A stretch of 9,785 nucleotides of DNA from Candidatus Hydrogenedentota bacterium (GCA_003557825.1 PWNM01000096.1:1-9785), one strand, 5' to 3'. Positions 1-8,065 are shown, counted from the stretch's first letter. The notes: generated by a model from the letters alone, not told the origin. A program made the numbers and translations.

Positions 1-2
1 AA

Positions 3-1724
3 TTCAAGGTTGGGGAACGCCATTTCACGACATATGGCCTGGATCAGGTTTGCGACTATGCTTTAGACCTGAAGAACTTTCACGAAACGAGCCACGATCA
101 GTATGTAGCGCCCATCCTGATCGCCACGGACGCGGAATCGGGCGATACCGCTTTGAATCCATGCCTTACACCGCATAGCGATAAAGTCCTTTTTCCCCTG
201 AAAGCGAACCCCATGAATTTATCGTTGGCGCTGGACTCGGTTCTCGCGTTTGTTGAGGGACTTCCGATCGATGCAACGGCGTGGGAAAAGGGCAGGTATT
301 GTCCAACACCGACAATCATTGAAGCGGCACGCGCGTTATTCAAGGGTCATTCAGTGGAAGAAATATCCAGGAATGATGCGGGCGCGAAGAATCTTCATCA
401 GACTACGGATGCTATTTCGGCAATCATTGAAAGGGCAAAGCGGGAGTCGTTGAAAGCGATTTGTTTCGTTACGGGTGTTCCCGGCGCCGGTAAGACCCTG
501 GTCGGGCTGAATATCGCAACGAGACATCTGGATCAAAGGGACAACACAATCAGCGTATTTCTCTCGGGCAACGGACCTCTGGTTCGAGTGCTCCAAGAAG
601 CCTTGGCGCGTGATAAAGTGGCGAACGACAGGGTGAAGGGGGTCCGCACAACGAAATCCCAGGCCGCGAGCGACGTTAAGGCATTCGTGCAGAACGTCCA
701 CCATTACCGGGACGAGTACCTCGTCAACCCGGACGCGCCCGCTGATCATGTGGCATTATTTGATGAAGCCCAGCGAGCGTGGACGCATCAGCAGACAGCC
801 GCATTCATGAAGCGGAAGAAGAATTATCCCAATTTTGAGGTGTCGGAGCCCGAGTTCCTGATTTCCTGTATTGACCGCCATCCGGATTGGGGCGCTGTGA
901 TTTGTCTTGTCGGTGGCGGCCAGGAAATCAACACCGGTGAAGCCGGAATCACGGAGTGGATCGAAGCCCTCAATCGGCGATTTCCTGATTGGCACATACA
1001 CATTTCTGACCGATTGACAGATAGCGAATATGGAGCAGGCGAGGTATTGGAATTAATCCGAGACCGGAAGAATGTTCATTTCGATCCCGACCTTCACCTC
1101 GCTGTCTCAATGCGTTCTTTCAGGGCGGAACAAGTCTCGTTGTTGGTCAAACAGATTCTGGATGGGGAAGTTGAGCATGCGCGCGACACACGGAAGGCAG
1201 TTGTTCAGCGTTATCCGATTGTCGTAACTCGAGATCTGGCTCGCGCAAAAGAGTGGTTGCGGACAAAGGCTCGAGGCAGCGAGCGATACGGCATGATCGT
1301 TTCTTCGCAGGCGGAACGTTTGAAGCCTCACGCAATTGATATCCGTCCGAAGGTAGATCCCATCCATTGGTTTCTCAATGGGAAAGACGACGTACGATCT
1401 TCCTATTACTTGGAGGATGTAGTTACCGAATTCGATATTCAAGGACTTGAGGTCGATTGGGCCTGTGTAATCTGGGATGCGGATTTCCGGTATTCACCCG
1501 AGGGCTGGGTGCAGAGATCGTTCAAAGGCAAACGATGGCAGAAAATCAGCGCTGCCGCGCGGCAAGTTTATCAGAAAAATGCCTATCGTGTTCTGCTGAC
1601 GCGTGCACGGCAAGGCCTGGCGATTGTGGTGCCGCCCGGCGATTCGGGCGATCCGACACGATTGCCGTCATTCTACGATCCAACGTTCCGTTATTTGGAA
1701 TCCATAGGATTTGATGTGTTATGA
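3..1724 (+). CDS. DUF2075 / Schlafen group 3-type nuclease-helicase, 5' partial
   Basis: This gene is open from the left edge of the window, so its true start lies upstream; the TTG at 153 and later ATGs are internal. The visible part is 573 codons. It begins with FKVGE, and the preceding incomplete codon ends in AA, compatible with Glu, so the edge probably cuts an E-x-K motif of an N-terminal PD-(D/E)XK-like domain (through about base 140). A superfamily 1-type helicase follows: Walker A GVPGAGKT at 474-497, Walker B LFDEAQ at 756-773, a QGLE motif near 1440 and the motif VI-like YRVLLTRARQG near 1586-1618. This order is typical of DUF2075 (PF09848) proteins, which are ATP-dependent DNA/RNA helicases common in defence islands. 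It probably remodels nucleic acid and may cut it; substrate unknown. The missing N-terminus is inferred to be about 70-130 residues. Sampled GC3 is about 52% (21 of 40 codons at 894-1013), lower than res and mod. Confidence 0.88.
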   Translation, partial: FKVGERHFTTYGLDQVCDYALDLKNFHETSHDQYVAPILIATDAESGDTALNPCLTPHSDKVLFPLKANPMNLSLALDSVLAFVEGLPIDATAWEKGRYCPTPTIIEAARALFKGHSVEEISRNDAGAKNLHQTTDAISAIIERAKRESLKAICFVTGVPGAGKTLVGLNIATRHLDQRDNTISVFLSGNGPLVRVLQEALARDKVANDRVKGVRTTKSQAASDVKAFVQNVHHYRDEYLVNPDAPADHVALFDEAQRAWTHQQTAAFMKRKKNYPNFEVSEPEFLISCIDRHPDWGAVICLVGGGQEINTGEAGITEWIEALNRRFPDWHIHISDRLTDSEYGAGEVLELIRDRKNVHFDPDLHLAVSMRSFRAEQVSLLVKQILDGEVEHARDTRKAVVQRYPIVVTRDLARAKEWLRTKARGSERYGMIVSSQAERLKPHAIDIRPKVDPIHWFLNGKDDVRSSYYLEDVVTEFDIQGLEVDWACVIWDADFRYSPEGWVQRSFKGKRWQKISAAARQVYQKNAYRVLLTRARQGLAIVVPPGDSGDPTRLPSFYDPTFRYLESIGFDVL

Positions 1725-1730
1725 CAATTC

Positions 1731-1746
1731 ATTCATGGTTATGAAT
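1731..1746. other. Small AT-rich inverted repeat after the DUF2075 gene
   Basis: ATTCAT (1731-1736), a four-base spacer GGTT, then ATGAAT (1741-1746) form a perfect 6-bp inverted repeat seven bases past the DUF2075 stop codon. It has no following T-run and a weak AT stem, so it is not a convincing intrinsic terminator. It overlaps one arm of a wider 9-bp inverted repeat, TGGTTATGA (1736-1744) and TCATAACCA (1801-1809). It could be an operator or nothing. Only the repeats are observed; function is not supported. Confidence 0.3.
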
Positions 1747-1812
1747 CCTAAGTATCAGAAAATGCCAACACAATATAACGAGGTAGCACGATGAGCATTA
1801 TCATAACCAGGC

Positions 1813-1821
1813 AGGGGAGGA
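1813..1821 (+). promoter_or_regulatory. Ribosome binding site for the DUF3883 gene
   Basis: AGGGGAGGA is a strong Shine-Dalgarno match ending ten bases before the ATG at 1832. The spacing is slightly long but supports that ATG as the start. Confidence 0.6.
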
Positions 1822-1831
1822 CTAATATATC

Positions 1832-3280
1832 ATGGGAACCAAGATCACAGCTTTCTTCCGCGACGTCCTTGAAGCCCCACTAAGGAATCCGGCTTGGTCG
1901 TGGGGTGCTTATGATCGGAGTCGGAATATTGTCTATCTCCGAGTTTGGAAGGATCAGTCGACAAAGCGCGGAAATACGCAAGAGGTTCAGATTGGGTACA
2001 AGCGCGCAAAGAAAGGCTCCAAAGGATATCCCGAACGTGTAAGACATATTGAGGCGATTAAGGCCGGTGCAAAGGGGTATGCCATTATTTGTGAGGCGAA
2101 GAATCCTCATGCCAAACGTCGAGTAATCAAGTCATTTAATAGCCGATCATTATACCGGCTTGGCGGATTGAGGGAGCGTAAAAAGGGCTTGTACGCGGAA
2201 ATTGTCGAAGAAGTGCCTGTTTCGGAGGCTATGGAAACTCGCGTGCTGTTTGCCCGCATAGGGTATATGCGCTACTATGCAGGCCCACAAGAAGGCGATG
2301 AGAAACCCATTGGCGGCGGGAAATACAACGAGAATAATATCGGCCACGAAGCCTTCAACTTCAAGCCTATCGGTGAACATCTTTGGGGGTATGTACAGCC
2401 GCATGCCAATTCACCGCAACACTTTCGGGCGAAGATTAATCTAAGGCGCATTACCCCCTCGGCGAGGAATGCGAATTCCGTCAGCGGCGTACGTGTCATA
2501 TTCGTCGCACGTCATGAAGGGCGCCAAGTGATTGTGGGATGGTACAATAACGCAACTGTGTACCGTCCCCCTCAACAACCGACCCGAGCCATGAAGCGTG
2601 AAAGGTTCCGATATAATATCATGGCCTGGAGGGCAGATGCAGTTCTGCTGCCGGTGACTGCGCGAACGCATAAGATCCAGCATGGCGCGGCGGGGATGGG
2701 GCAAACCAATGCGTGCTATCTTCTCGACGCCAAGGGAAAGCGAAAACGAGTCCGCTGGATCAACAAGGCTCTGAATTATATCAACAATTACAGCGAGCGC
2801 AATATTGTGGCGTCACCGGAAGATGCGGAAGAAGAGGACGCGGCCATGCTGCTTGAGGCACGCAGAGAAGCTCGGAGCGGTGGCCAGGGAATTCGGATCT
2901 CATCTGAAATGAGACGCAATATCGAGAAGCGTGCCGAAGACACAGCTGAAAAATACTTTCGCAGGAAAGGCTACAACGTTATCAATGTCGGTAAATGGAA
3001 ATCCTATGACTTGGAGTGCAGGAAGGGTGGTGCTACGCTGCGGGTTGAGGTAAAAGGGACACAAACAAGAGGCGATAGCGTCAACTTGACTTCGAATGAA
3101 GTGGCCAATGCCCGAAACCACAAGACTGCGCTGTTCATACTCCATTCCATTAAGATAAAACCAAAGGGGCGAAAGAAAACCTCCGTTGCCGGGGGAATAC
3201 CGAAAGTATACGATCCTTGGCACATCGACGAGGTCGGCAATCTCCGAACAAGGATTTATGAATACAGGCTCAAGAAATAA
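1832..3280 (+). CDS. Multidomain protein with C-terminal DUF3883 nuclease-like domain
   Basis: A 482-residue protein. The C-terminal part (about 359-447) fits DUF3883, a PD-(D/E)XK-fold domain found in defence-associated proteins: an early acidic helix (E369/D370), D393 in YDLEC, then E406 and K408 in RVEVKGT, giving the D...E-x-K arrangement of a metal-dependent nuclease. The first ~130 residues contain WSWGAYD, YLRVW and GYPERVRHIEAIKAG. The middle (about 135-300) contains KPIGGGKYNENNIGHEAFNF, WGYVQP, IVGWYNNATVY and GMGQTNACY. From memory these two modules also precede nuclease domains (HNH or DUF3883) in uncharacterised restriction-like proteins; I cannot give a family name. By analogy with modification-dependent enzymes they may bind DNA or read a modification, which is inference. 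No signal peptide or membrane segment is visible, so it is probably cytoplasmic. The stop is six bases before res, suggesting one transcript. Sampled GC3 is low (16 of 40 codons at 2042-2161). Confidence 0.82.
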   Translation: MGTKITAFFRDVLEAPLRNPAWSWGAYDRSRNIVYLRVWKDQSTKRGNTQEVQIGYKRAKKGSKGYPERVRHIEAIKAGAKGYAIICEAKNPHAKRRVIKSFNSRSLYRLGGLRERKKGLYAEIVEEVPVSEAMETRVLFARIGYMRYYAGPQEGDEKPIGGGKYNENNIGHEAFNFKPIGEHLWGYVQPHANSPQHFRAKINLRRITPSARNANSVSGVRVIFVARHEGRQVIVGWYNNATVYRPPQQPTRAMKRERFRYNIMAWRADAVLLPVTARTHKIQHGAAGMGQTNACYLLDAKGKRKRVRWINKALNYINNYSERNIVASPEDAEEEDAAMLLEARREARSGGQGIRISSEMRRNIEKRAEDTAEKYFRRKGYNVINVGKWKSYDLECRKGGATLRVEVKGTQTRGDSVNLTSNEVANARNHKTALFILHSIKIKPKGRKKTSVAGGIPKVYDPWHIDEVGNLRTRIYEYRLKK

Positions 3281-3286
3281 CCCGTA

Positions 3287-6280
3287 ATGCCCCAAGACGT
3301 CATAATCGAAAATCCTGTTATCAATTCCCCATTCGAGGAGCCAAACTGCCATTTCCGATTCACGGACGAGGGGATCACGGATGAGATTGTTGAAGGGCGC
3401 AGAAACAGCTCCTATTTCGTCCCCATTGCCCGTCCCCGCAGCCGGGGTAGGGGACAGCTTGATTTCGACACCGAATGGACCCAGGACCGCATTGAAGAGA
3501 ACAAACACGTCAACCGGATTCGCGAACGCGTAAAGCTATGGCGTAAAGGCGGCTATGTCGGTGTCACGCCGATTACCGCCCGCCTTCTCGAGTACTGGAC
3601 CGATCCCACCCGCGAGAACAAGCTGTTCTTCTGCCAGATCGAGGCCGCTGAGACGGCCATCTATATCACCGAGGTTGCAAAGAAATACAACGACGCCTGG
3701 ATTGATAACGAACTCAAGCAGGCCAACGACATGGCAAATCCCGGTCTCCCCCGCATAGCCTTCAAAATGGCCACGGGATCCGGAAAGACCGTTGTCATGG
3801 CCATGCTCATTGCATGGCAGGCGTTGAATAAGATCGCCCAACCCCAGGACGCGCGCTTTACCGATACCTTTCTCATCATTACCCCCGGGATCACCATTCG
3901 AGACCGCCTGCGCGTCCTACTGCCCAACGACCCGCAGAACTACTACGTCGCGCGCAATGTCCTCCCGCTGTACCAACTGGAACAACTGGGTCGCGCCAAG
4001 ATCGTCATTGCCAATTTTCATGCCTTCAAATTACGTGAAAAAGTGCCCGCCGGGAGATTGACCAAGGTCATTCTTTCCAAAGACGAGAAAAGCCCATTCG
4101 TTGAAACGCCCGATCAAATGGTTCGCCGCGTATGCCGCGAACTGGGCAATAAAAAGAACATCATGATCATCAACGATGAGGCCCACCATTGTTACCGTCG
4201 CAAACCGGATGGTACGGCTGAAAAGCTGAAAGGCGATGAACGAGTCGAGGCCCAGAAGCGTGAGGAAGAAGCCCGCATCTGGATTTCCGGCATTGAGGCC
4301 ATCAAAGAAAAGATTGGCGTCAAAGCCATCTACGACCTGTCCGCCACGCCGTTCTTCCTCCGGGGATCCGGTTATTCGGAAGGCACCCTGTTTCCATGGG
4401 TTGTCTCCGACTTCTCTCTCATCGACGCCATCGAGTCCGGTATTGTCAAGGTTCCACGCGTGCCCGTGGCAGACGACTCCATGACGGGCGATCAGCCGAC
4501 CTATCGCAATCTCTGGTACCGCATTCGTGAGAATCTTCCGAAAAAAGGCCGAAAAACCGTCGCCATTGGCGGCGAGCCAAAACCTCCCAAAGAGCTGCAA
4601 GGCGCCCTCCACAGCCTGTACGGTAATTATGAGAAATATTATCGTATTTGGGAAAACAACGCCGAAGCCCGCGCCCGTGGCCTTACTCCGCCCGTTTTCA
4701 TTGTTGTCTGCAATAACACCAACGTCTCCAAAATGGTCTTCGACTACATCGCGGGCTGGGAAAAAACTGTGGATGGCAGGACATACGTTCAGGCCGGACA
4801 ACTGGACATCTTCAGGAACGACGACGGGCACGGCGGTTGGCGGCATCGGCCGAATACCATCCTCGTGGACAGCGAACAACTCGAATCCGGCGAAGCCATG
4901 AGCCCCGAATTCAAGAAGATCGCCGCTACCGAAATCGAAGAATTCAAGGCCGAATATCGCCAACGATTTCCCGGACGCGACGTGGAAAAACTGACTGACG
5001 AAGATCTCCTGCGCGAAGTCATGAATACTGTGGGCAAAACGGGCAAACTCGGCGAACACGTCAAATGCGTCGTTAGCGTATCGATGCTCACGGAGGGTTG
5101 GGACGCCAATACCGTCACACATATCCTCGGCGTCCGCGCCTTCGGGACCCAGCTCCTCTGCGAACAGGTTGTCGGCCGCGCCCTGCGCCGTATGAGCTAC
5201 GCCGTCAATGGCGACGGACGTTTCGACGCCGAATACGCCGAGGTATACGGTGTCCCGTTTTCCTTCATCCCGTGCAGCGGATCGACCAGCGACCCCAAGC
5301 CCGGTCCCATTCCAACCCGGGTCCGGGCGCTCGAAAATCGAATCCGCTGCGAGATCACCTTCCCGCGCCTGTCCGGATACCGCTACGACTTCGATGCCGA
5401 ACGGCTCATCGTGAAGTTCAGCGACGACGCCCGGCTCGCCCTGTCCACTGCTGACGTCCCGACCAAGACTGAGAACGCCCCCATCGTCGGCGAAACGAGC
5501 ATACACACGCTCGACGACCTGAAACGGCGCCGCCCCAACGAAGTCGCTTTTCTCCTCGCCAAACTCACGCTCGAAAAATACTTTCGAGATGACGACGACA
5601 ACGACAAACCCTGGCTTTTCCCACAGATCCTTGGAATCACCAAACGCTGGCTCTCCGAGTGCGTCACACTAAAGGATAACACCTTTGTTCAATTGCTCCT
5701 GCTGCTCGAACTCGCTCATGACGCATCCGACCGTATCTACAAGGCCATCGTGGATTCACAAACCGGCAAAGCGTCGCTCAAACCGATCCTACGCCCGTAC
5801 GACACGCTCGGCTCCACGCGCTACGTCGAATTTGACACCACCCGCCCCGTGTATGCTACCAGCCCCGACAAATGTCATATATCGCATGTCGTAGCCGATA
5901 CGGGATCATGGGAACAAAAGCTGGCCGCTACACTTGAAGATATGGACGAGGTTATTCGGTACGTGAAGAATCACAATCTCGGCTTCACTATTCCCTACAT
6001 GTTTAACGGTGAAGAGAAGCATTATCACCCCGACTTTATCGCGATCATCGACGACGGGAATGGCTCAGATGATCCATTACAGCTTATCATCGAGGTCACC
6101 GGCGAGAAGAAGAAGGACAAGGCCGCAAAGGTTTCCACCGCGCGGACACTGTGGGTGCCGGCCGTCAACAACCACGGCGGCTACGGCCGCTGGGATTTCA
6201 TTGAAATCTCCGATCCCTGGAACGCCGCCACCGATATCCGGGCTGCACTCACGAAGAATAAGGCAATACAGGAGGTATGA
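3287..6280 (+). CDS. res: Type III restriction endonuclease Res subunit (helicase-nuclease, BPTD_3080-like)
   Basis: A 997-residue protein with the full superfamily 2 helicase set: Walker A ATGSGKT (162-168), DEAH (297-300), SATPF (352-356), LTEGWD (601-606) and motif VI QVVGRALRR (627-635). The C-terminus holds a PD-(D/E)XK-like nuclease: HPD (914-916), then IIEVTGEKKKDK (934-945), with E936 as the likely second acidic residue. The usual E-x-K lysine is Thr938; nearby lysines from 941 may substitute. The following TLWVPAVNNHGGYGRWDF block matches my recollection of BPTD_3080-family restriction enzymes, in which this variation appears normal. The protein would use ATP to move along DNA and cut sites that Mod leaves unmethylated. 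ATG 3287 is chosen because it is the first start of the frame, six bases after the previous stop; no strong Shine-Dalgarno is seen, so translational coupling is likely. The length is full for the family. Sampled GC3 is high (30 of 40 codons at 5054-5173), resembling mod. Confidence 0.93.
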   Translation: MPQDVIIENPVINSPFEEPNCHFRFTDEGITDEIVEGRRNSSYFVPIARPRSRGRGQLDFDTEWTQDRIEENKHVNRIRERVKLWRKGGYVGVTPITARLLEYWTDPTRENKLFFCQIEAAETAIYITEVAKKYNDAWIDNELKQANDMANPGLPRIAFKMATGSGKTVVMAMLIAWQALNKIAQPQDARFTDTFLIITPGITIRDRLRVLLPNDPQNYYVARNVLPLYQLEQLGRAKIVIANFHAFKLREKVPAGRLTKVILSKDEKSPFVETPDQMVRRVCRELGNKKNIMIINDEAHHCYRRKPDGTAEKLKGDERVEAQKREEEARIWISGIEAIKEKIGVKAIYDLSATPFFLRGSGYSEGTLFPWVVSDFSLIDAIESGIVKVPRVPVADDSMTGDQPTYRNLWYRIRENLPKKGRKTVAIGGEPKPPKELQGALHSLYGNYEKYYRIWENNAEARARGLTPPVFIVVCNNTNVSKMVFDYIAGWEKTVDGRTYVQAGQLDIFRNDDGHGGWRHRPNTILVDSEQLESGEAMSPEFKKIAATEIEEFKAEYRQRFPGRDVEKLTDEDLLREVMNTVGKTGKLGEHVKCVVSVSMLTEGWDANTVTHILGVRAFGTQLLCEQVVGRALRRMSYAVNGDGRFDAEYAEVYGVPFSFIPCSGSTSDPKPGPIPTRVRALENRIRCEITFPRLSGYRYDFDAERLIVKFSDDARLALSTADVPTKTENAPIVGETSIHTLDDLKRRRPNEVAFLLAKLTLEKYFRDDDDNDKPWLFPQILGITKRWLSECVTLKDNTFVQLLLLLELAHDASDRIYKAIVDSQTGKASLKPILRPYDTLGSTRYVEFDTTRPVYATSPDKCHISHVVADTGSWEQKLAATLEDMDEVIRYVKNHNLGFTIPYMFNGEEKHYHPDFIAIIDDGNGSDDPLQLIIEVTGEKKKDKAAKVSTARTLWVPAVNNHGGYGRWDFIEISDPWNAATDIRAALTKNKAIQEV
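6270..6275 (+). promoter_or_regulatory. Ribosome binding site that sets the AIPR start
   Basis: AGGAGG, a near-perfect Shine-Dalgarno, lies inside the last codons of res. It is one base from the first ATG (6277) but four bases from the second (6280), so 6280 is favoured. That ATG shares one base with the res stop codon (TGATG), a typical stop-start arrangement for translational coupling. Confidence 0.65.
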
Positions 6281-8064
6281 TGAGTTTACAGAAGTTTACC
6301 ATGGAAGAGTTAAAAGCCATCCTGACTGATTTCGGCGAAAGCCATCAGCACCTGACAGAGGACAACCTGTTTACCGCATGGTTCCTGCGTGCATATCTCA
6401 CGGACAACGACCAAGATGCCTTGGAAGCGGCCACAGGCGCATCCAATGACAAGGGAATAGACGCTTTACTTATCGATACAGATACAAAGAGCGTCTTCGT
6501 GGTGCAGGCCAAGTTTCATTCTAAAATTGGCGCAGCAAATGCAAAGCGCGCAGATGTCCTTAGCTTGGTTGACACGGCCCGTTATCTGACGGATCAGGAC
6601 GAAGAGGCATTCAATGAATACATAAAGAATGCAAATCCGGTCGTCTCCGCAAAACTCATCAAAGCGCGACGATTTGTGCAGCGCGATAACTATCGCATAC
6701 GGCTTTATTTCGTAACTACGGGCAAGTGCAGCAGTGACATCACTAAGAATGCGCGCATCAGGGCCTCAAAGCTTTCGAGTCAGGTCTCAATGGACATAAT
6801 AACCGGTCAACAAATATTATTGCTGGCCCGTGACTACCTGGACGGAGTTGCCCCGCCAATCCCCGCCATGGACCTTGAGATGGAATCCGGGGCCAATGTG
6901 AAAGTGAACGGGGTTGCACAGCGGTTTGACCATCTGACCCACATTGAATCATGGGTCTTTTCGATGCGTGGTCAGGCCGTTGCCCAACTGTACGAAACGG
7001 CCGGCATTCGCCTCTTTGCCCGCAATATCCGCGGCTTTCTTGGCCCGGGAACACCCGTCAATCAAAGCATGGCGGCCACACTTGAACATGAACCGGAACG
7101 CTTCTTCTATTTTAACAACGGGATTACCATCATCTGTGACCGAGCCGAACGACGCAGCGAGCGCGGCGTAGACGTGCTGTCGGTTTCTAACCCACAGATT
7201 ATCAATGGCCAGCAAACCACGCGCACTCTGGCCACTCATGCCCGCATGGCGGAAAAGGCAAGCGTACTGGTGAAGGTCATCTGTATTACACGATCGGACG
7301 ACAATACTATGGGCCGTTTTGACACCCTCGTTTCAAGCATAGTCGCCGGAACAAACTGGCAGAATGCCATCCGCTCATCCGACCTCATGGCAAACGATAG
7401 AATACAGGTCGAACTGGAGCGTAATCTGCGAAAAGCCGGGTTTACCTATTTAAGGAAACGTCAAAACAAGCGTGATATTAGGTCACTCGGGATCAACAAA
7501 AACTTTGCAATGATCAAGAAAGAAAACCTGGCGCAGGCCGTCGCAGGATGCGACCTCGATCCCGCAATAGTGCGTTCCGGTCGTGAACGGCTGTTTGAGG
7601 AGGAGTTGTACCCCCGCGTCTTTCCGAACAGTGATATTGACTTCTATCTCCCCCGATATTGCCTTATGCGGAAAGTATCTAACCGATCCCGGAAATACCC
7701 GGAACGAGGCTATGCCAAATGGCTCGTATTGAACTTCATGTGGACACAGCTCTCCGGACATCTCCGGAAGCGCCACGAAAAACGGAATATGTACCGCATG
7801 TGGTATGCGAATCGAAAATCCGACTCGTTCGGTCCGTTGGAGAAAGCCATTGAGATCGCTTTCCGGCAAGGCCTTCGATATTATCGCCAGAATGCGGGCA
7901 CCGGCTCCAAGCGCATGGATCCGTCCTCCTTCTTCCGAAGCAAAAAAGGCCGCGACAAGGAATTTATGCAGTTTTGGAAAACAGTTACCCCTTCGGCGAA
8001 GCGCCGATCTTTTGATAAACACATTAGGGCGTTCGTAAAGGAAATTGCGGAATTTACTGACTAA
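6280..8064 (+). CDS. AIPR family (abortive infection phage resistance) protein with N-terminal nuclease-like motif
   Basis: A 594-residue protein counted from ATG 6280 (ATG 6277 would add one Met). The AIPR signature (PF10592) is clear: NIRGFLG (249-255), FFYFNNGITIICD (275-287) and NPQIINGQQTTRTL (304-317). The N-terminus has GIDALLID (59-66) followed by VVQAKFH, with Q76 and K78, resembling the D...(E/Q)-x-K core of Mrr-like PD-(D/E)XK nucleases. The C-terminal ~150 residues are basic and rich in Arg and aromatic residues, which could suit nucleic acid binding. AIPR proteins are linked to abortive infection and often occur beside restriction-modification genes; their biochemical activity is poorly defined. 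Here the gene sits between res and mod, coupled to res by a one-base stop/start overlap, so it is probably co-expressed and may act as an accessory effector or regulator of the type III system (inference). Sampled GC3 is intermediate (23 of 40 codons at 7021-7140), unlike the flanking res and mod, suggesting later recruitment. Confidence 0.88.
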   Translation: MSLQKFTMEELKAILTDFGESHQHLTEDNLFTAWFLRAYLTDNDQDALEAATGASNDKGIDALLIDTDTKSVFVVQAKFHSKIGAANAKRADVLSLVDTARYLTDQDEEAFNEYIKNANPVVSAKLIKARRFVQRDNYRIRLYFVTTGKCSSDITKNARIRASKLSSQVSMDIITGQQILLLARDYLDGVAPPIPAMDLEMESGANVKVNGVAQRFDHLTHIESWVFSMRGQAVAQLYETAGIRLFARNIRGFLGPGTPVNQSMAATLEHEPERFFYFNNGITIICDRAERRSERGVDVLSVSNPQIINGQQTTRTLATHARMAEKASVLVKVICITRSDDNTMGRFDTLVSSIVAGTNWQNAIRSSDLMANDRIQVELERNLRKAGFTYLRKRQNKRDIRSLGINKNFAMIKKENLAQAVAGCDLDPAIVRSGRERLFEEELYPRVFPNSDIDFYLPRYCLMRKVSNRSRKYPERGYAKWLVLNFMWTQLSGHLRKRHEKRNMYRMWYANRKSDSFGPLEKAIEIAFRQGLRYYRQNAGTGSKRMDPSSFFRSKKGRDKEFMQFWKTVTPSAKRRSFDKHIRAFVKEIAEFTD

Positions 8065-8065
8065 G

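Larger units (their letters stand above)
1725..1831 (+). other. Intergenic stretch before the DUF3883 gene; candidate site of an internal promoter
   Basis: This is the longest gap between genes (107 bases), AT-richer than its flanks and the only natural place for a promoter inside the window. A -10-like TATAAC is at 1774-1779, but no good -35 hexamer lies 16-18 bases upstream, so I do not call a promoter. It holds the two inverted repeats described separately and two tiny ORFs: 1741-1794 (17 residues) and 1791-1883 (30 residues), overlapping as ATGA. The second has CGAGG seven bases ahead of its ATG and runs out of frame into the next gene. Neither resembles a known protein. They could be leader peptides or chance. 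Confidence 0.3.

Noticed and set aside
1..5. Window begins with AATTC, as after an EcoRI cut
   Set aside because: Intact GAATTC sites remain at about 1428, 2472 and 2889, so a complete EcoRI digest is excluded; the edge is probably arbitrary.
1774..1779. TATAAC as a -10 promoter element
   Set aside because: No acceptable -35 hexamer is found at 16-18 bases upstream, so a sigma-70 promoter cannot be called from sequence alone.
2900..3508. Minus-strand ORF (202 codons) across the DUF3883-res junction
   Set aside because: It is antisense to the conserved DUF3883 nuclease core and the res start, with no recognisable motif.
4031..5506. Long minus-strand ORF (491 codons) opposite res
   Set aside because: It lies wholly inside a well-supported type III Res gene with intact helicase motifs; high GC3 on the coding strand commonly produces such antisense open frames, and its translation shows no recognisable domain.
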